Shown: one piece after another, positions 25,873 to 33,365 of the stretch | How the letters are laid out: the number at the start of each line of letters is the position of its first letter | Numbering within the stretch: position 1 is the stretch's first letter | Assembly: GCA_030652805.1 (NCBI GenBank) | Contig: JAUSPT010000041.1 | Coordinates: forward strand, 1 to 50,289 | Origin: a bacterium | GTDB lineage: Bacteria; JAHJDO01 | Reading direction: 5' to 3' | DNA length: 50,289 nucleotides | The notes under the pieces: generated by a model | The model's input: only the letters and a program-made list of their open reading frames with translations | Database searches by the model: none | What the model was told of the DNA's origin: nothing | Position numbers and translations under genes: made by a program

Positions 25873-25933
25873 ATAAAAATCCAAATGCCAAAAATGACTT
25901 ATTGCCCTATTTATTACCCCATTCATATATTTA

Positions 25934-26116
25934 TTACCCTATTCGTTTCCATTTTGCAGACTGTCCCTTGCCGAGACAGACAATTCGCTTTTCTTTCTGC
26001 AATTGCCTGAACACGACTCTGATCATATCCCTGCTTATTCCCGGACACAATTTCTCAATATCAGATATGGCAAACTCTCCAACTTCCCCAATTATACCCC
26101 ACCATCCCAAATTCAT
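25934..26116 (-). pseudogene. Orphan winged-helix C-terminal fragment
   Basis: Sixty residues from ATG 26114-26116, with no Shine-Dalgarno. FAISDIEKLCPGISRDMIRVVF then KEKRIVCLGKGQSAKWKR looks like the C-terminal winged helix of larger proteins (for example Fic-type or accessory restriction proteins). The upstream part is missing: the frame runs into the REP-like element at 26127. It is most likely the 3' end of a lost gene. The plus strand just beyond its stop carries a direct repeat of TATTTATTACCC at 25909 and 25928. A decayed second copy lies at 25738-25813. Confidence 0.5.
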
Positions 26117-26126
26117 AAAGAAAAAA

Positions 26127-26154
26127 GGGCGGAGGCAAGCCCCGCCCCTACAAT
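26127..26154. repeat. REP-like element, GGGCGG type, copy 2
   Basis: GGGCGGAGGCAAGCCCCGCC followed by CCTACAAT; differs from the 25845 copy by one base in the core. It forms the 5' edge of the orphan winged-helix fragment. The remainder to 26231 shows CCCCCTGAATCCCCCTTCAA and no gene. Confidence 0.65.
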
Positions 26155-26231
26155 TACATCCCCCTGAATCCCCCTTCAAATGGGGAATAGAAAAGTGATC
26201 AGTAAACAGTAAGGAATAGAAGAAGTGGATT

Positions 26232-27317
26232 TTATGACTTCGTCTTTTCTGAATTCTCCAGATAGATTGACTGCGTTGGGAAAGCAAATTCTATTTGGTT
26301 CTCTTCAAACTGCTTTTTGATTTCCAGATTTATTTCCTCTGTTGCCTGAAGAAATTCCTGATATTTTGTATATTTGCACCAGTGCATTATAAGTATGTTT
26401 AGAGAGTAATCTGCATATTCCTTGAAATACACCCAGGACTTCTCCGTTGAAGCATGATTCTTTAAAACGCTTCTTAATATCTTTAATGCTTTTTTTAGCT
26501 TATCATAGCTTGTGTTATATGTAACACTTATTGTATACATATTCTTTATAAATGGACGCTTCTGAATATTATTGATTATGGATTCTACAACTTTACCATT
26601 TGGCACTATAACCAGTGTCCCATCCAATGTTCTTATCTTTGTACTGCGCAGTCCAATAGACTCAATCGGACCATCATAACTCTCAATCTGAACTCTGTCG
26701 CCAATCTGAAAAGGTTTATCAATAAAAATCGTTAGTGCGCCAAAAAAATTAGAGATACTATCCTTTGCTGCAAGCGCAATTGCAACACCTCCAATACCCA
26801 TACTGACAAGAATGGATTTAATATCATAATTCATATTGTCCAGGATCACTGCTACTGTTATTATCCAGATGAAAATCTTTGCTACTTTTTGAAGAATAGG
26901 CAGTAATTGATCATCAAGCTTGGATTCTGTCCTTTCAACGTAAGGGGCCAAATACTCGATAAAAATATCAACTGCTTTAACAAGAAAATAGGCAATATTA
27001 ACAGCAATCGCTATTTTTAGAATATGTTCGGCTCCCATTTTTGCAATCTGAGGAATATTAAGGATTTCTACGATTGTTACTATTCCAATAGTATACAGCA
27101 GGAACGACAGAGGCCCGCGCAGAGAATCTAAGGTCTTACTCACGATGCGTAATTTCAAATTCTTAAATTTACTAAACACCTTCTTTAATCTGTTAATTAC
27201 CATTACATTCAATACCCTGTTTGCAATACCTGCAGCCAGCAGGATGCCAAAACAAAGAATATAGACCGATACTGAATTACCCATAAACTGAATCCTAAAT
27301 AAATTCATTAAACTCAT
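26232..27317 (-). CDS. MscS-family mechanosensitive ion channel
   Basis: An inner-membrane channel that opens on hypo-osmotic stress. Several N-terminal membrane helices precede the pore helix and the family signature GVAIALAAKDSISNFFGALT, then the beta domain FIDKPFQIGDRVQI...IGLRSTKIRTLDGTLVIVPN and a C-terminal alpha/beta domain. At 361 residues it is a little longer than E. coli MscS (286), with extra N-terminal helices. It lies 35 bases after glmS in the same orientation. Confidence 0.92.
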   Translation of the reverse strand: MSLMNLFRIQFMGNSVSVYILCFGILLAAGIANRVLNVMVINRLKKVFSKFKNLKLRIVSKTLDSLRGPLSFLLYTIGIVTIVEILNIPQIAKMGAEHILKIAIAVNIAYFLVKAVDIFIEYLAPYVERTESKLDDQLLPILQKVAKIFIWIITVAVILDNMNYDIKSILVSMGIGGVAIALAAKDSISNFFGALTIFIDKPFQIGDRVQIESYDGPIESIGLRSTKIRTLDGTLVIVPNGKVVESIINNIQKRPFIKNMYTISVTYNTSYDKLKKALKILRSVLKNHASTEKSWVYFKEYADYSLNILIMHWCKYTKYQEFLQATEEINLEIKKQFEENQIEFAFPTQSIYLENSEKTKS

Positions 27318-27352
27318 TTCACATCATCTCCTCTCTTATGGGTTGAAACCCC

Positions 27353-29179
27353 TTATTCAACTGTTACACTTTTAGCTAAATTACGGGGCTGATCAACATC
27401 ACAACCCTTTAATACTGCTATATAATATGCTAATAATTGAAGCGGTATAACAGCTAAAATAGGCGACAGTGGAACAGAAGTATGAGGTATTACTATCAAA
27501 TCATCTGCCATTTTCTTAATTTCAGGAGATTCTTCATCTGTTAATACTATAACCCTCCCGCCTCTTGATTTTATCTCCTCAATATTGCCCAGCATTTTCT
27601 CATAGCGGCGTCCCTTGAGAGCTAAAACTACTACCGGCATATTCTTATCTATTAGTGCGATAGGTCCATGCTTCATCTCAGCTGCAGGATAACCTTCAGC
27701 ATGAATATACGAAACCTCTTTTAATTTAAGAGCTCCCTCAAGCGCAACCGGAAAGCCCTTGCCTCGTCCCAAATATAAAAAATTCCGGTTCTGATAATAC
27801 TTACGGGCAATCCTTTGTATCTCTTCTTTTTTATCAATCAATTCGTCCGCTTTTTTGACTAAGAGTCTTAGATTCTGAACCAGTTCTATGCTCTCGGCCT
27901 CCCTCAAGAATCCCTTTGTTTGCGCAATATTAATAGCCAATAAATAGAGCATTACCAATTGCGTGGTAAAAGCCTTAGTAGAGGCAACCCCTATTTCCGG
28001 TCCGGCATGAGTATACAAAACCACATCAGACTCTCTGGAAATAGAGCTTCCAACAACATTACAAATGGAAACTACAGGACACTCACTCTTTCGTGTCTCT
28101 TCTACAGATGCCAGAGTATCTGCAGTTTCACCTGATTGACTGATAGCTAATAATACTGTTCCACGATCGATAATCGGGTTTCGATATCTAAATTCAGCTG
28201 CATAATCAACCTCAACTGGGATACGTGCTATATCCTCAATTAAATATTTGCCTACCAGACCAGCATGCCATGAAGTACCGCAGGCAGTAATAACAAGCCT
28301 TTCTAATTTCTTAATTAAAACATGTTGTTGTTTAAATTCTTCTAAATATATTCTGCCTGTATCTATTTGTGCTCTTCCTCTTATTGTTTCCTCTATTGCT
28401 CGAGGCTGCTCACATATTTCTTTTAACATAAAGTGGTCAAAACCTACCTTTTCTGCCATAGTACTATCCCACTTTATTGATACGCTTTTAAATTTTCTCT
28501 CAACTTCTCCCTTATAAACCTTTACTTTATCCTTTGTAAGCACCCCTACTTCTCCATCCTCCAAATATACTACCTGCCTGGAATAATTCAAAAAAGCGGG
28601 AACATCTGAACCTACAAAATTTTCGTCTTTTCCCAGACCAATAATTAAGGGACTTTTAGAACGGGCAACTACTATTTTATCAGGCTCATCTTCGCTAATT
28701 ACAGCCAATGCGTAAGAGCCATTTATTTCTCCTAAGACCGTTCTCAGCGCTTCAAGCAGTCCTTTGCTTATGTTGTCCTCTATTAAGTGCGCTATTACCT
28801 CTGTATCAGTTTCAGATTCAAACTTATGTCCTTCTGAGATTAGCTGCGTTTTAAGCCCAAGATAATTTTCTATGATTCCGTTATGAACTACTACCAAACG
28901 TTTACTGCAGTCAGTGTGGGGATGGGCATTCTCCTCGGAGGGCTTTCCATGAGTTGCCCATCTGGTATGACCTAATGCTATATTCCCTGACAAATTCTCT
29001 TTGCCAATCTTTTCTTCTAACTTATTTATCTTTCCTTCCGCTCGAAATCTCTTTAGATTACCATCATCTAAAACAGCAATACCCGATGAATCATAACCAC
29101 GATACTCCAGCTTCTTTAATCCTTCAAGTACTATTGGAACTGCTTTACGATAGCCGATATATCCTATAATTCCACACAT
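27353..29179 (-). CDS. glmS: Glutamine--fructose-6-phosphate aminotransferase
   Basis: Makes glucosamine-6-phosphate for peptidoglycan and lipopolysaccharide precursors. The class II glutaminase domain starts MCGIIGYIG with Cys1 as nucleophile; the active-site regions ALGHTRWATHG and DTEVIAHL follow. Two SIS domains (TACGTSWHAGLVGKYL; AISQSGETADTLA; YLGRGKGFPVALEGALKLKE) bind and isomerise the sugar. The C-terminus ends PRNLAKSVTVE, as in the family. 608 residues is standard. Three bases separate it from gdhA, and PII is one gene further, so glutamine use, glutamate synthesis and nitrogen sensing share an operon. No glmS ribozyme was seen upstream. Confidence 0.96.
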   Translation of the reverse strand: MCGIIGYIGYRKAVPIVLEGLKKLEYRGYDSSGIAVLDDGNLKRFRAEGKINKLEEKIGKENLSGNIALGHTRWATHGKPSEENAHPHTDCSKRLVVVHNGIIENYLGLKTQLISEGHKFESETDTEVIAHLIEDNISKGLLEALRTVLGEINGSYALAVISEDEPDKIVVARSKSPLIIGLGKDENFVGSDVPAFLNYSRQVVYLEDGEVGVLTKDKVKVYKGEVERKFKSVSIKWDSTMAEKVGFDHFMLKEICEQPRAIEETIRGRAQIDTGRIYLEEFKQQHVLIKKLERLVITACGTSWHAGLVGKYLIEDIARIPVEVDYAAEFRYRNPIIDRGTVLLAISQSGETADTLASVEETRKSECPVVSICNVVGSSISRESDVVLYTHAGPEIGVASTKAFTTQLVMLYLLAINIAQTKGFLREAESIELVQNLRLLVKKADELIDKKEEIQRIARKYYQNRNFLYLGRGKGFPVALEGALKLKEVSYIHAEGYPAAEMKHGPIALIDKNMPVVVLALKGRRYEKMLGNIEEIKSRGGRVIVLTDEESPEIKKMADDLIVIPHTSVPLSPILAVIPLQLLAYYIAVLKGCDVDQPRNLAKSVTVE

Positions 29180-29182
29180 AAT

Positions 29183-30427
29183 CTATGGATATAATCCTCT
29201 TATCTTTATAGCTTCTGCTACTCTGCCTACAGCAAGCATATATGCAGCCATTCTCATATCAACATTCTCTTTTTCAGATATTGCCAGAACATCGTAAAAT
29301 GCTTTTGTCATAATATCTCTCAGTTTGAGATTAACTTCTCTCTTACTCCAGAAGTAACTTTGTAATCCCTGGACCCATTCAAAATATGAGACAGTTACTC
29401 CTCCTGCATTTGCCAGAATGTCAGGAACTACATATATCCCTTTCTGTTTTAGTATATTATCTGCCTCATTAGTTATGGGGCCATTAGCAGCCTCAACAAT
29501 AATCTTGGCCTTAATCTCCTCAGCATTATCCTCTCTTATCTGTCCTTCTAAGGCAGCAGGTATCAAAATATCACACTTTAACTCAAGCAGACTCTTATTC
29601 TCTATAGAATCTGCATCCTTATATTTAGCCACACTACCTGTATTAGCTAAATGCTCACTAAGCTTATTTATATCTAATCCATGAGGATTATAAATACTTC
29701 CGTAAACATCACCAACAGCTATAACTTTGCAGCCCTCCTTATAAAGCAATTCTGCAGTTGCTCTTCCAACATTGCCGTATCCTTGAATAACGATAGATGT
29801 ATTCTCTATATCCATATCAAAATGCTTAAGCGTATTCAACGCTGTGTACGTCACACCTCTTCCCGTAGCTTCTTCCCTTCCCTGAGAACCGCCTACAGAT
29901 ATAGGTTTCCCTGTTACCACACCGGGAACAACATACCCCTTATCCATGCTGTACGTATCCATAATCCACGCCATAATCTGAGGATTTGTGTTCATATCAG
30001 GAGCTGGAATATCCCTCTCAGGCCCTATTATCATTATTATTTCAGAAGTATATCTTCTTGTAAGTCTTTCTATCTCCCCTATTGACATCTTGACCGGGTC
30101 ACAGATAACCCCACCCTTTGCTCCACCGTATGGTATTCCAACAACAGCGCACTTCCATGTCATAAGCATTGCTAATGCTTTGACTTCATCAAGAGTTACA
30201 TCCGGATGGAATCTAATTCCACCTTTAGAGGGTCCACGATGTGTATTATGCTGCACCCTATAACCAGTAAACACCTCAAAACCACCATTATCTAATCTTA
30301 CAGGAATAGAAACTGTTAACTCTCTTACACATTTACTGAGCCTCTTATGCGCTACTTCGTTCAGATTTACCTTTTCTGCTACATTGTCAAGCAACTCTAA
30401 GGCATTATGCCACAGATTAAACGCCAT
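29183..30427 (-). CDS. gdhA: Glutamate dehydrogenase (Glu/Leu/Phe/Val family)
   Basis: Reversible amination of 2-oxoglutarate to glutamate. The active-site lysine motif PYGGAKGGVICDP and substrate region GPERDIPAPDMNT are present, followed by the cofactor fold VIQGYGNVGRATAEL. The 414-residue length matches the small hexameric NAD(P)-type enzymes of archaea and Gram-positive bacteria. It is 16 bases downstream of a PII gene and 3 bases upstream of glmS. Cofactor preference is not clear. Confidence 0.95.
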   Translation of the reverse strand: MAFNLWHNALELLDNVAEKVNLNEVAHKRLSKCVRELTVSIPVRLDNGGFEVFTGYRVQHNTHRGPSKGGIRFHPDVTLDEVKALAMLMTWKCAVVGIPYGGAKGGVICDPVKMSIGEIERLTRRYTSEIIMIIGPERDIPAPDMNTNPQIMAWIMDTYSMDKGYVVPGVVTGKPISVGGSQGREEATGRGVTYTALNTLKHFDMDIENTSIVIQGYGNVGRATAELLYKEGCKVIAVGDVYGSIYNPHGLDINKLSEHLANTGSVAKYKDADSIENKSLLELKCDILIPAALEGQIREDNAEEIKAKIIVEAANGPITNEADNILKQKGIYVVPDILANAGGVTVSYFEWVQGLQSYFWSKREVNLKLRDIMTKAFYDVLAISEKENVDMRMAAYMLAVGRVAEAIKIRGLYP

Positions 30428-30443
30428 AATTCACCCCCATTAG

Positions 30444-30785
30444 TTATTCTATTGCGCTTCTTCCTCTTTCTCTCGTTCTAACACGTATCACGTCTTCAAC
30501 AGGCAGTACAAATATTTTCCCTGCGCCAATCTGCCCGGTTCTGGCAAGCCTTTGTATTACATCAATTATATCCTCAACCCTTTCCTCCTCAGTAACAATC
30601 TCTATCTTTACTTTTGGTAAAAAATTAATAGACTCATTATTTTTAACATTTTTCAGGTGCCCCTTTTGTTTTCCACAACCACTTACTTCAGTGATTGTCA
30701 TCCCATCAATTGCTATTTCTCTGAAACCTTCTTTTATCTCTTTTAATTTAAACGGCTGAACAATACACTCTATCTTCTTTAACAT
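30444..30785 (-). CDS. glnB: PII nitrogen regulatory protein without the uridylylation tyrosine
   Basis: 113 residues with the PII fold: MLKKIECIVQPFKL at the start, GKQKGH before the T-loop, FLPKVKIEIV after it, and the ATP/2-oxoglutarate region ARTGQIGAGKIFVLPV with the C-terminal RVRT. The T-loop reads LKNVKNNESIN in place of the usual TELYRGAEY(M/V)VD, so Tyr51 is absent and the loop is one residue shorter. It should still bind ATP/ADP and 2-oxoglutarate but cannot be uridylylated at Tyr51. It leads gdhA and glmS; a GGGAG site and a promoter lie upstream. Family assignment is firm; glnB versus glnK is not. Confidence 0.92.
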   Translation of the reverse strand: MLKKIECIVQPFKLKEIKEGFREIAIDGMTITEVSGCGKQKGHLKNVKNNESINFLPKVKIEIVTEEERVEDIIDVIQRLARTGQIGAGKIFVLPVEDVIRVRTRERGRSAIE

Positions 30786-30814
30786 AGCAACTTTCTCCCT
30801 TTACATTTTTGTGT

Positions 30815-30842
30815 ATGATATCAAATATTAGCTTAATGTCCA
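30815..30842 (-). promoter_or_regulatory. Candidate promoter for the PII-gdhA-glmS operon
   Basis: On the minus strand TGGACA (30837-30842) and TATCAT (30815-30820) are 16 bases apart, each matching 5 of 6 consensus bases. It falls in the 76-base gap between gatB and the PII gene, 30 bases before the start. Confidence 0.5.
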
Positions 30843-30861
30843 AACAAGTTGCAGAGATTCT

Positions 30862-32295
30862 TCAGGACAATTTTGATTTTAAGATCCTATTTACGAGCTG
30901 AGGATTTGCTTTGCCCTTTGTCTCTCTCATAATTTGACCTACAAGAAAACCTAATGCATTCTGCTTCCCGGATTTAAAATCATCAACTGGTTTTGGATTT
31001 CGTTGAACAATCTTGTCAATTATCGAAACCAGTTTCCCCTCATCTGAAAGTTGAACCAGGTCTTTTTCTGACACAATTTGTTTTGCATTCTTTCCAGTAC
31101 ATACCATATCCTGAAATACGTCCTTGGCAATCTTCCCGCTTACTGTTCCATTCTCAATTAAACCAAGCAGTTCTCCTAATTGTTCCGGAGACACATTAAG
31201 ATTATCTATATTGATCTTTTTCCCCTTAAGAGCTGCTAAAATATCGCCTGTTATCCAGTTTGCAATCATTTTACAATTTGAAAAATGCTTTGAACACTCT
31301 TCAAAATAATCTGCAATCCTTTTATCCATTGTAAGCACTTCCACATCATAATCAGAAAGTCCATACTCCTTTTTTAATCTATCCCTGCGTGCTTTTGGAA
31401 GTTCAGGGAGACTTTGTCTCGTTTTATTCACCCATTCTTTATCAATATTTATCCTCACCAGATCAGGCTCTGGAAAATACCTATAATCATGAGCTTCCTC
31501 CTTACTCCTCATGGATTCTGTTCTATTAAGATCTGTATTCCAAAGGCGTGTCTCCTGAATTACTCTCTTTTCTTCATCAATCGCTTTTTTCTGACGTATA
31601 ATTTCGTACTCAAGAGCTTTCTCGACACCTTTAAACGAATTCATGTTTTTTAGTTCTGTCTTTGTTCCGAGTCCGCTTTCTCCCACAGGTCTTATTGAGA
31701 TATTCGCGTCACAGCGAAGACTGCCTTCTTCCATATTACAGTCAGAAATCTCCAGATATTCCAGTATTTGCTTTAAAGATACAAGATATTGATATGCTTC
31801 CTCAGGAGAGTTTATATCAGGTTCTGAGACAATCTCAAGCAAGGGCACGCCGGCTCTATTCAAATCAACTCTGGTCCTTGAATCTTCTGAATTTTCAGAA
31901 TGAATCAGCTTCCCAGCATCTTCTTCCATGTGAACTCTGGTTATGCGTATTTTTTTTACCTTCCCATCAAGCTTAATCTGAATCCAGCCATTTTCCCCAA
32001 GAGGCATATCATATTGCGATATCTGATAACCTTTTGGAAGATCAGGATAAAAATAGTTCTTCCTGTGGAATATACACCTCTCAACGACAGTGCAATTAGT
32101 TGCTAATGCCGTTTTAATAGCGGACTGAACCACATTCTTATTCAAAACAGGCAGTACACCCGGAAGCCCCAAGCAAACAGGACATGTTTGTGTATTTGGA
32201 GACGCACCAAAATTCGTACTGCATCCACAAAATATTTTAGTCTTTGTTGAAAGCTGAACATGAACTTCCAGCCCAATCACCGGTTCGTAATTCAT
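30862..32295 (-). CDS. gatB: Aspartyl/glutamyl-tRNA amidotransferase subunit B
   Basis: With GatA and GatC it amidates misacylated Glu-tRNA(Gln) or Asp-tRNA(Asn). It starts YEPVIGLEVHVQLSTKTKIFC with the family zinc-site cysteines (C28, C30, C43, C46 region: FCGCSTNF...TQTCPVCLGLPG). KGYQISQYDMPLG, HMEEDAGK and DLNRAGVPLLEIVSEPD follow, and the C-terminal YqeY-like tail ends NPQLVNRIL. 477 residues is standard. Its ATG overlaps the stop of a 43-residue gene (ATGA). gatA is 11 kb away on the same strand; gatC was not found in the window. Confidence 0.96.
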   Translation of the reverse strand: MNYEPVIGLEVHVQLSTKTKIFCGCSTNFGASPNTQTCPVCLGLPGVLPVLNKNVVQSAIKTALATNCTVVERCIFHRKNYFYPDLPKGYQISQYDMPLGENGWIQIKLDGKVKKIRITRVHMEEDAGKLIHSENSEDSRTRVDLNRAGVPLLEIVSEPDINSPEEAYQYLVSLKQILEYLEISDCNMEEGSLRCDANISIRPVGESGLGTKTELKNMNSFKGVEKALEYEIIRQKKAIDEEKRVIQETRLWNTDLNRTESMRSKEEAHDYRYFPEPDLVRINIDKEWVNKTRQSLPELPKARRDRLKKEYGLSDYDVEVLTMDKRIADYFEECSKHFSNCKMIANWITGDILAALKGKKINIDNLNVSPEQLGELLGLIENGTVSGKIAKDVFQDMVCTGKNAKQIVSEKDLVQLSDEGKLVSIIDKIVQRNPKPVDDFKSGKQNALGFLVGQIMRETKGKANPQLVNRILKSKLS

Positions 32296-32423
32296 ATTAA
32301 CTTTGAAGGTTTCTGAATAGTATTTACAATCTTCTGTAAGGAAATAAGTATTTTTATCTTTTCTTCAAAAGGTATTTTTGCAAGTTCTTTATGAAATAGC
32401 TCTTTTTTTTTAAATAATTCCAT
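32292..32423 (-). CDS. Small conserved-looking protein coupled to gatB (43 aa)
   Basis: ATG 32421-32423 to TGA 32292-32294, the stop overlapping the gatB start by ATGA. The product reads MELFKKKELFHKELAKIPFE then EKIKILISLQKIV. The pattern (K)ELAKxPFEEKIKILxxLQ is one I know from short hypothetical proteins that follow nucleotidyltransferase (AbiEii-like) genes. That fits the truncated nucleotidyltransferase fragment 77 bases upstream. It is likely the surviving partner of a decayed pair; function unknown. Confidence 0.5.
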   Translation of the reverse strand: MELFKKKELFHKELAKIPFEEKIKILISLQKIVNTIQKPSKLI

Positions 32424-32499
32424 TCGTGTTATTATTCTATATATCTTCCATAACAATCTTTACATCTTTAGCTTTATCTTTATTCACAATGACTGTCCT

Positions 32500-32619
32500 T
32501 TATAAAAGCTTAAATTTTTCAGTCAAGCCATATTTACGCAAAATTCCCCCACCTATAGCATAATCTTTAATTAATCCCTTCTCACGAAGTTCATTTATAA
32601 TTTCTATTGCTTTATCCAT
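32500..32619 (-). pseudogene. Internally deleted nucleotidyltransferase-like gene (39 codons left)
   Basis: ATG at 32617-32619. MDKAIEIINELREKGLIKDY then AIGGGI matches the N-terminus of a nucleotidyltransferase family whose next residues normally carry the catalytic segment. Here the frame passes directly to LRKYGLTEKFKLL, which looks like that family's C-terminus. The middle, with all catalytic residues, is gone, so the product cannot be active. Between it and the next small gene (32424-32499) only a 16-codon piece, KDKAKDVKIVMEDI, is seen; nothing else is recognised from 32620 to 32665. Confidence 0.5.
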
Positions 32620-32665
32620 GACATCTTATTTTAACCTTATTTCCCGAAAATACAATCACAAAAAC

Positions 32666-32693
32666 TTGACAAGTATGATACCATAGCTATATT
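32666..32693 (+). promoter_or_regulatory. Promoter of hicBA
   Basis: A perfect TTGACA (32666-32671) is followed after 16 bases by TATATT (32688-32693); TATTAT two bases later is an alternative -10. It lies about 40 bases upstream of the hicB start. Confidence 0.5.
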
Positions 32694-32733
32694 ATATAGA
32701 AGTTGGTACGTAAAGAAGATGAAGGAGTTAGAA

Positions 32734-32955
32734 ATGAAGACATATAATTTAACAGTAGTAATCGAAAAAGACGAAGATGGACGATATCTTGCTATATGCC
32801 CAGCTCTTCAGGGCTGCTATACAGAGGGAGAAACAGAAGAAGAAGCTCATGCATTGATTGAGGACGCTATTAAACTTCATATCGAGGACCGTCTTGAAAT
32901 TGGCGAGCCAATTTATGAAGAAGTGGATGTGTCAAAAGTCAAAGTTGCAGTATGA
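32734..32955 (+). CDS. hicB: HicB-family antitoxin
   Basis: A 73-residue HicB N-terminal domain: YNLTVVIEKDEDGRYLAICPAL then GCYTEGETEEEAHALIEDAI, the partial RNase-H-like fold of HicB antitoxins. No C-terminal DNA-binding domain follows, so autoregulation may need another factor. I start at ATG 32734, 6 bases after AAGGAG; the ATG at 32719 overlaps that site. Its stop overlaps the hicA start (ATGA), giving the order antitoxin then toxin. Confidence 0.87.
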   Translation: MKTYNLTVVIEKDEDGRYLAICPALQGCYTEGETEEEAHALIEDAIKLHIEDRLEIGEPIYEEVDVSKVKVAV

Positions 32956-33173
32956 GTCCTCGGCTACCTTCCCTGAATGCTCGTCAAATCATTAAAATCT
33001 TAAGAAACCATGGATTTGTCCTAGCTCGCCAAAGTGGTAGCTACGCAATTTTTCGCCATTCAGATGGACGAAGGACAACTATTCCTGTCCACGGCAAGAA
33101 AGATATTGGTCGTGGACTTCTCCGTCAGATTATGCGGGATACAGAAATTTCTCTAGATGACTTGTTAAAATAG
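32952..33173 (+). CDS. hicA: HicA-family toxin with altered active site
   Basis: A 73-residue dsRBD-like protein: LNARQIIKILRNHGFVLARQ, then GSYAIFRHSDGRRTTIPVH and KKDIGRGLLRQIMRD. HicA toxins are ribosome-independent mRNA interferases whose catalytic histidine lies in a GSH motif. Here that position is Y31 (SGSYAIF), so RNase activity may be lost. The rest of the fold is well conserved. The gene overlaps hicB by four bases. Confidence 0.87.
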   Translation: MSPRLPSLNARQIIKILRNHGFVLARQSGSYAIFRHSDGRRTTIPVHGKKDIGRGLLRQIMRDTEISLDDLLK

Positions 33174-33194
33174 CGTAAATATTCAGTAAACCCC

Positions 33195-33259
33195 GTGTCA
33201 TTGCGAGGAGTACAACGACGAAGCAATCTGTCATTCCGCACTTGATGCGGAATCCAGTA
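33195..33259. repeat. Dispersed intergenic repeat (TCATTGCGAGG type) with hairpin
   Basis: GTCATTGCGAGGAG...CGACGAAGCAATCTG is a motif I have met in intergenic regions of many bacterial genomes. It runs into a hairpin TTCCGCA-CTTGA-TGCGGAA (33234-33252) of the kind often found next to it. A shorter fragment (CCCTGTCATTGCGA) occurs near 18510. It sits downstream of hicA and could end that transcript. Confidence 0.6.
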
Positions 33260-33293
33260 GTGTTCAAGAAAAATAAAAGAATGGAAAAAGTTC

Positions 33294-33322
33294 TTGACAA
33301 AGAAAATGTTTTGCGCTAAAGT
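33294..33322 (+). promoter_or_regulatory. Promoter of the GntR/LacI regulator and polysaccharide locus
   Basis: TTGACA (33294-33299), 17 bases, TAAAGT (33317-33322). The start codon is 43 bases on, with GGAG upstream. No clear LacI-type palindrome was seen beside it. Confidence 0.5.
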
Positions 33323-33365
33323 AAAATTAACTCGGGATACTGAGATAATTCTTGGAGACTTTTAG

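Noticed and set aside
25909-25944. Possible CRISPR-like direct repeat (TATTTATTACCC twice)
   Set aside because: Only two units 19 bases apart, no spacers and no cas genes.
25710-26198. 162-codon plus-strand frame across the hsdM upstream gap
   Set aside because: Its translation is low-complexity and runs through the REP-like elements (the KKKGRRQAPPLQ repeat in the protein is just the palindrome read through).
25934-26287. Full 117-codon minus-strand frame as a single gene
   Set aside because: The N-terminal half is read through a REP-like element and the end of mscS; only the last 60 residues look like protein, so I kept just that part as a remnant.
27100-29179. glmS ribozyme or other riboswitch upstream of glmS
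   Set aside because: Only 3 bases separate gdhA from glmS and no conserved ribozyme core was seen.
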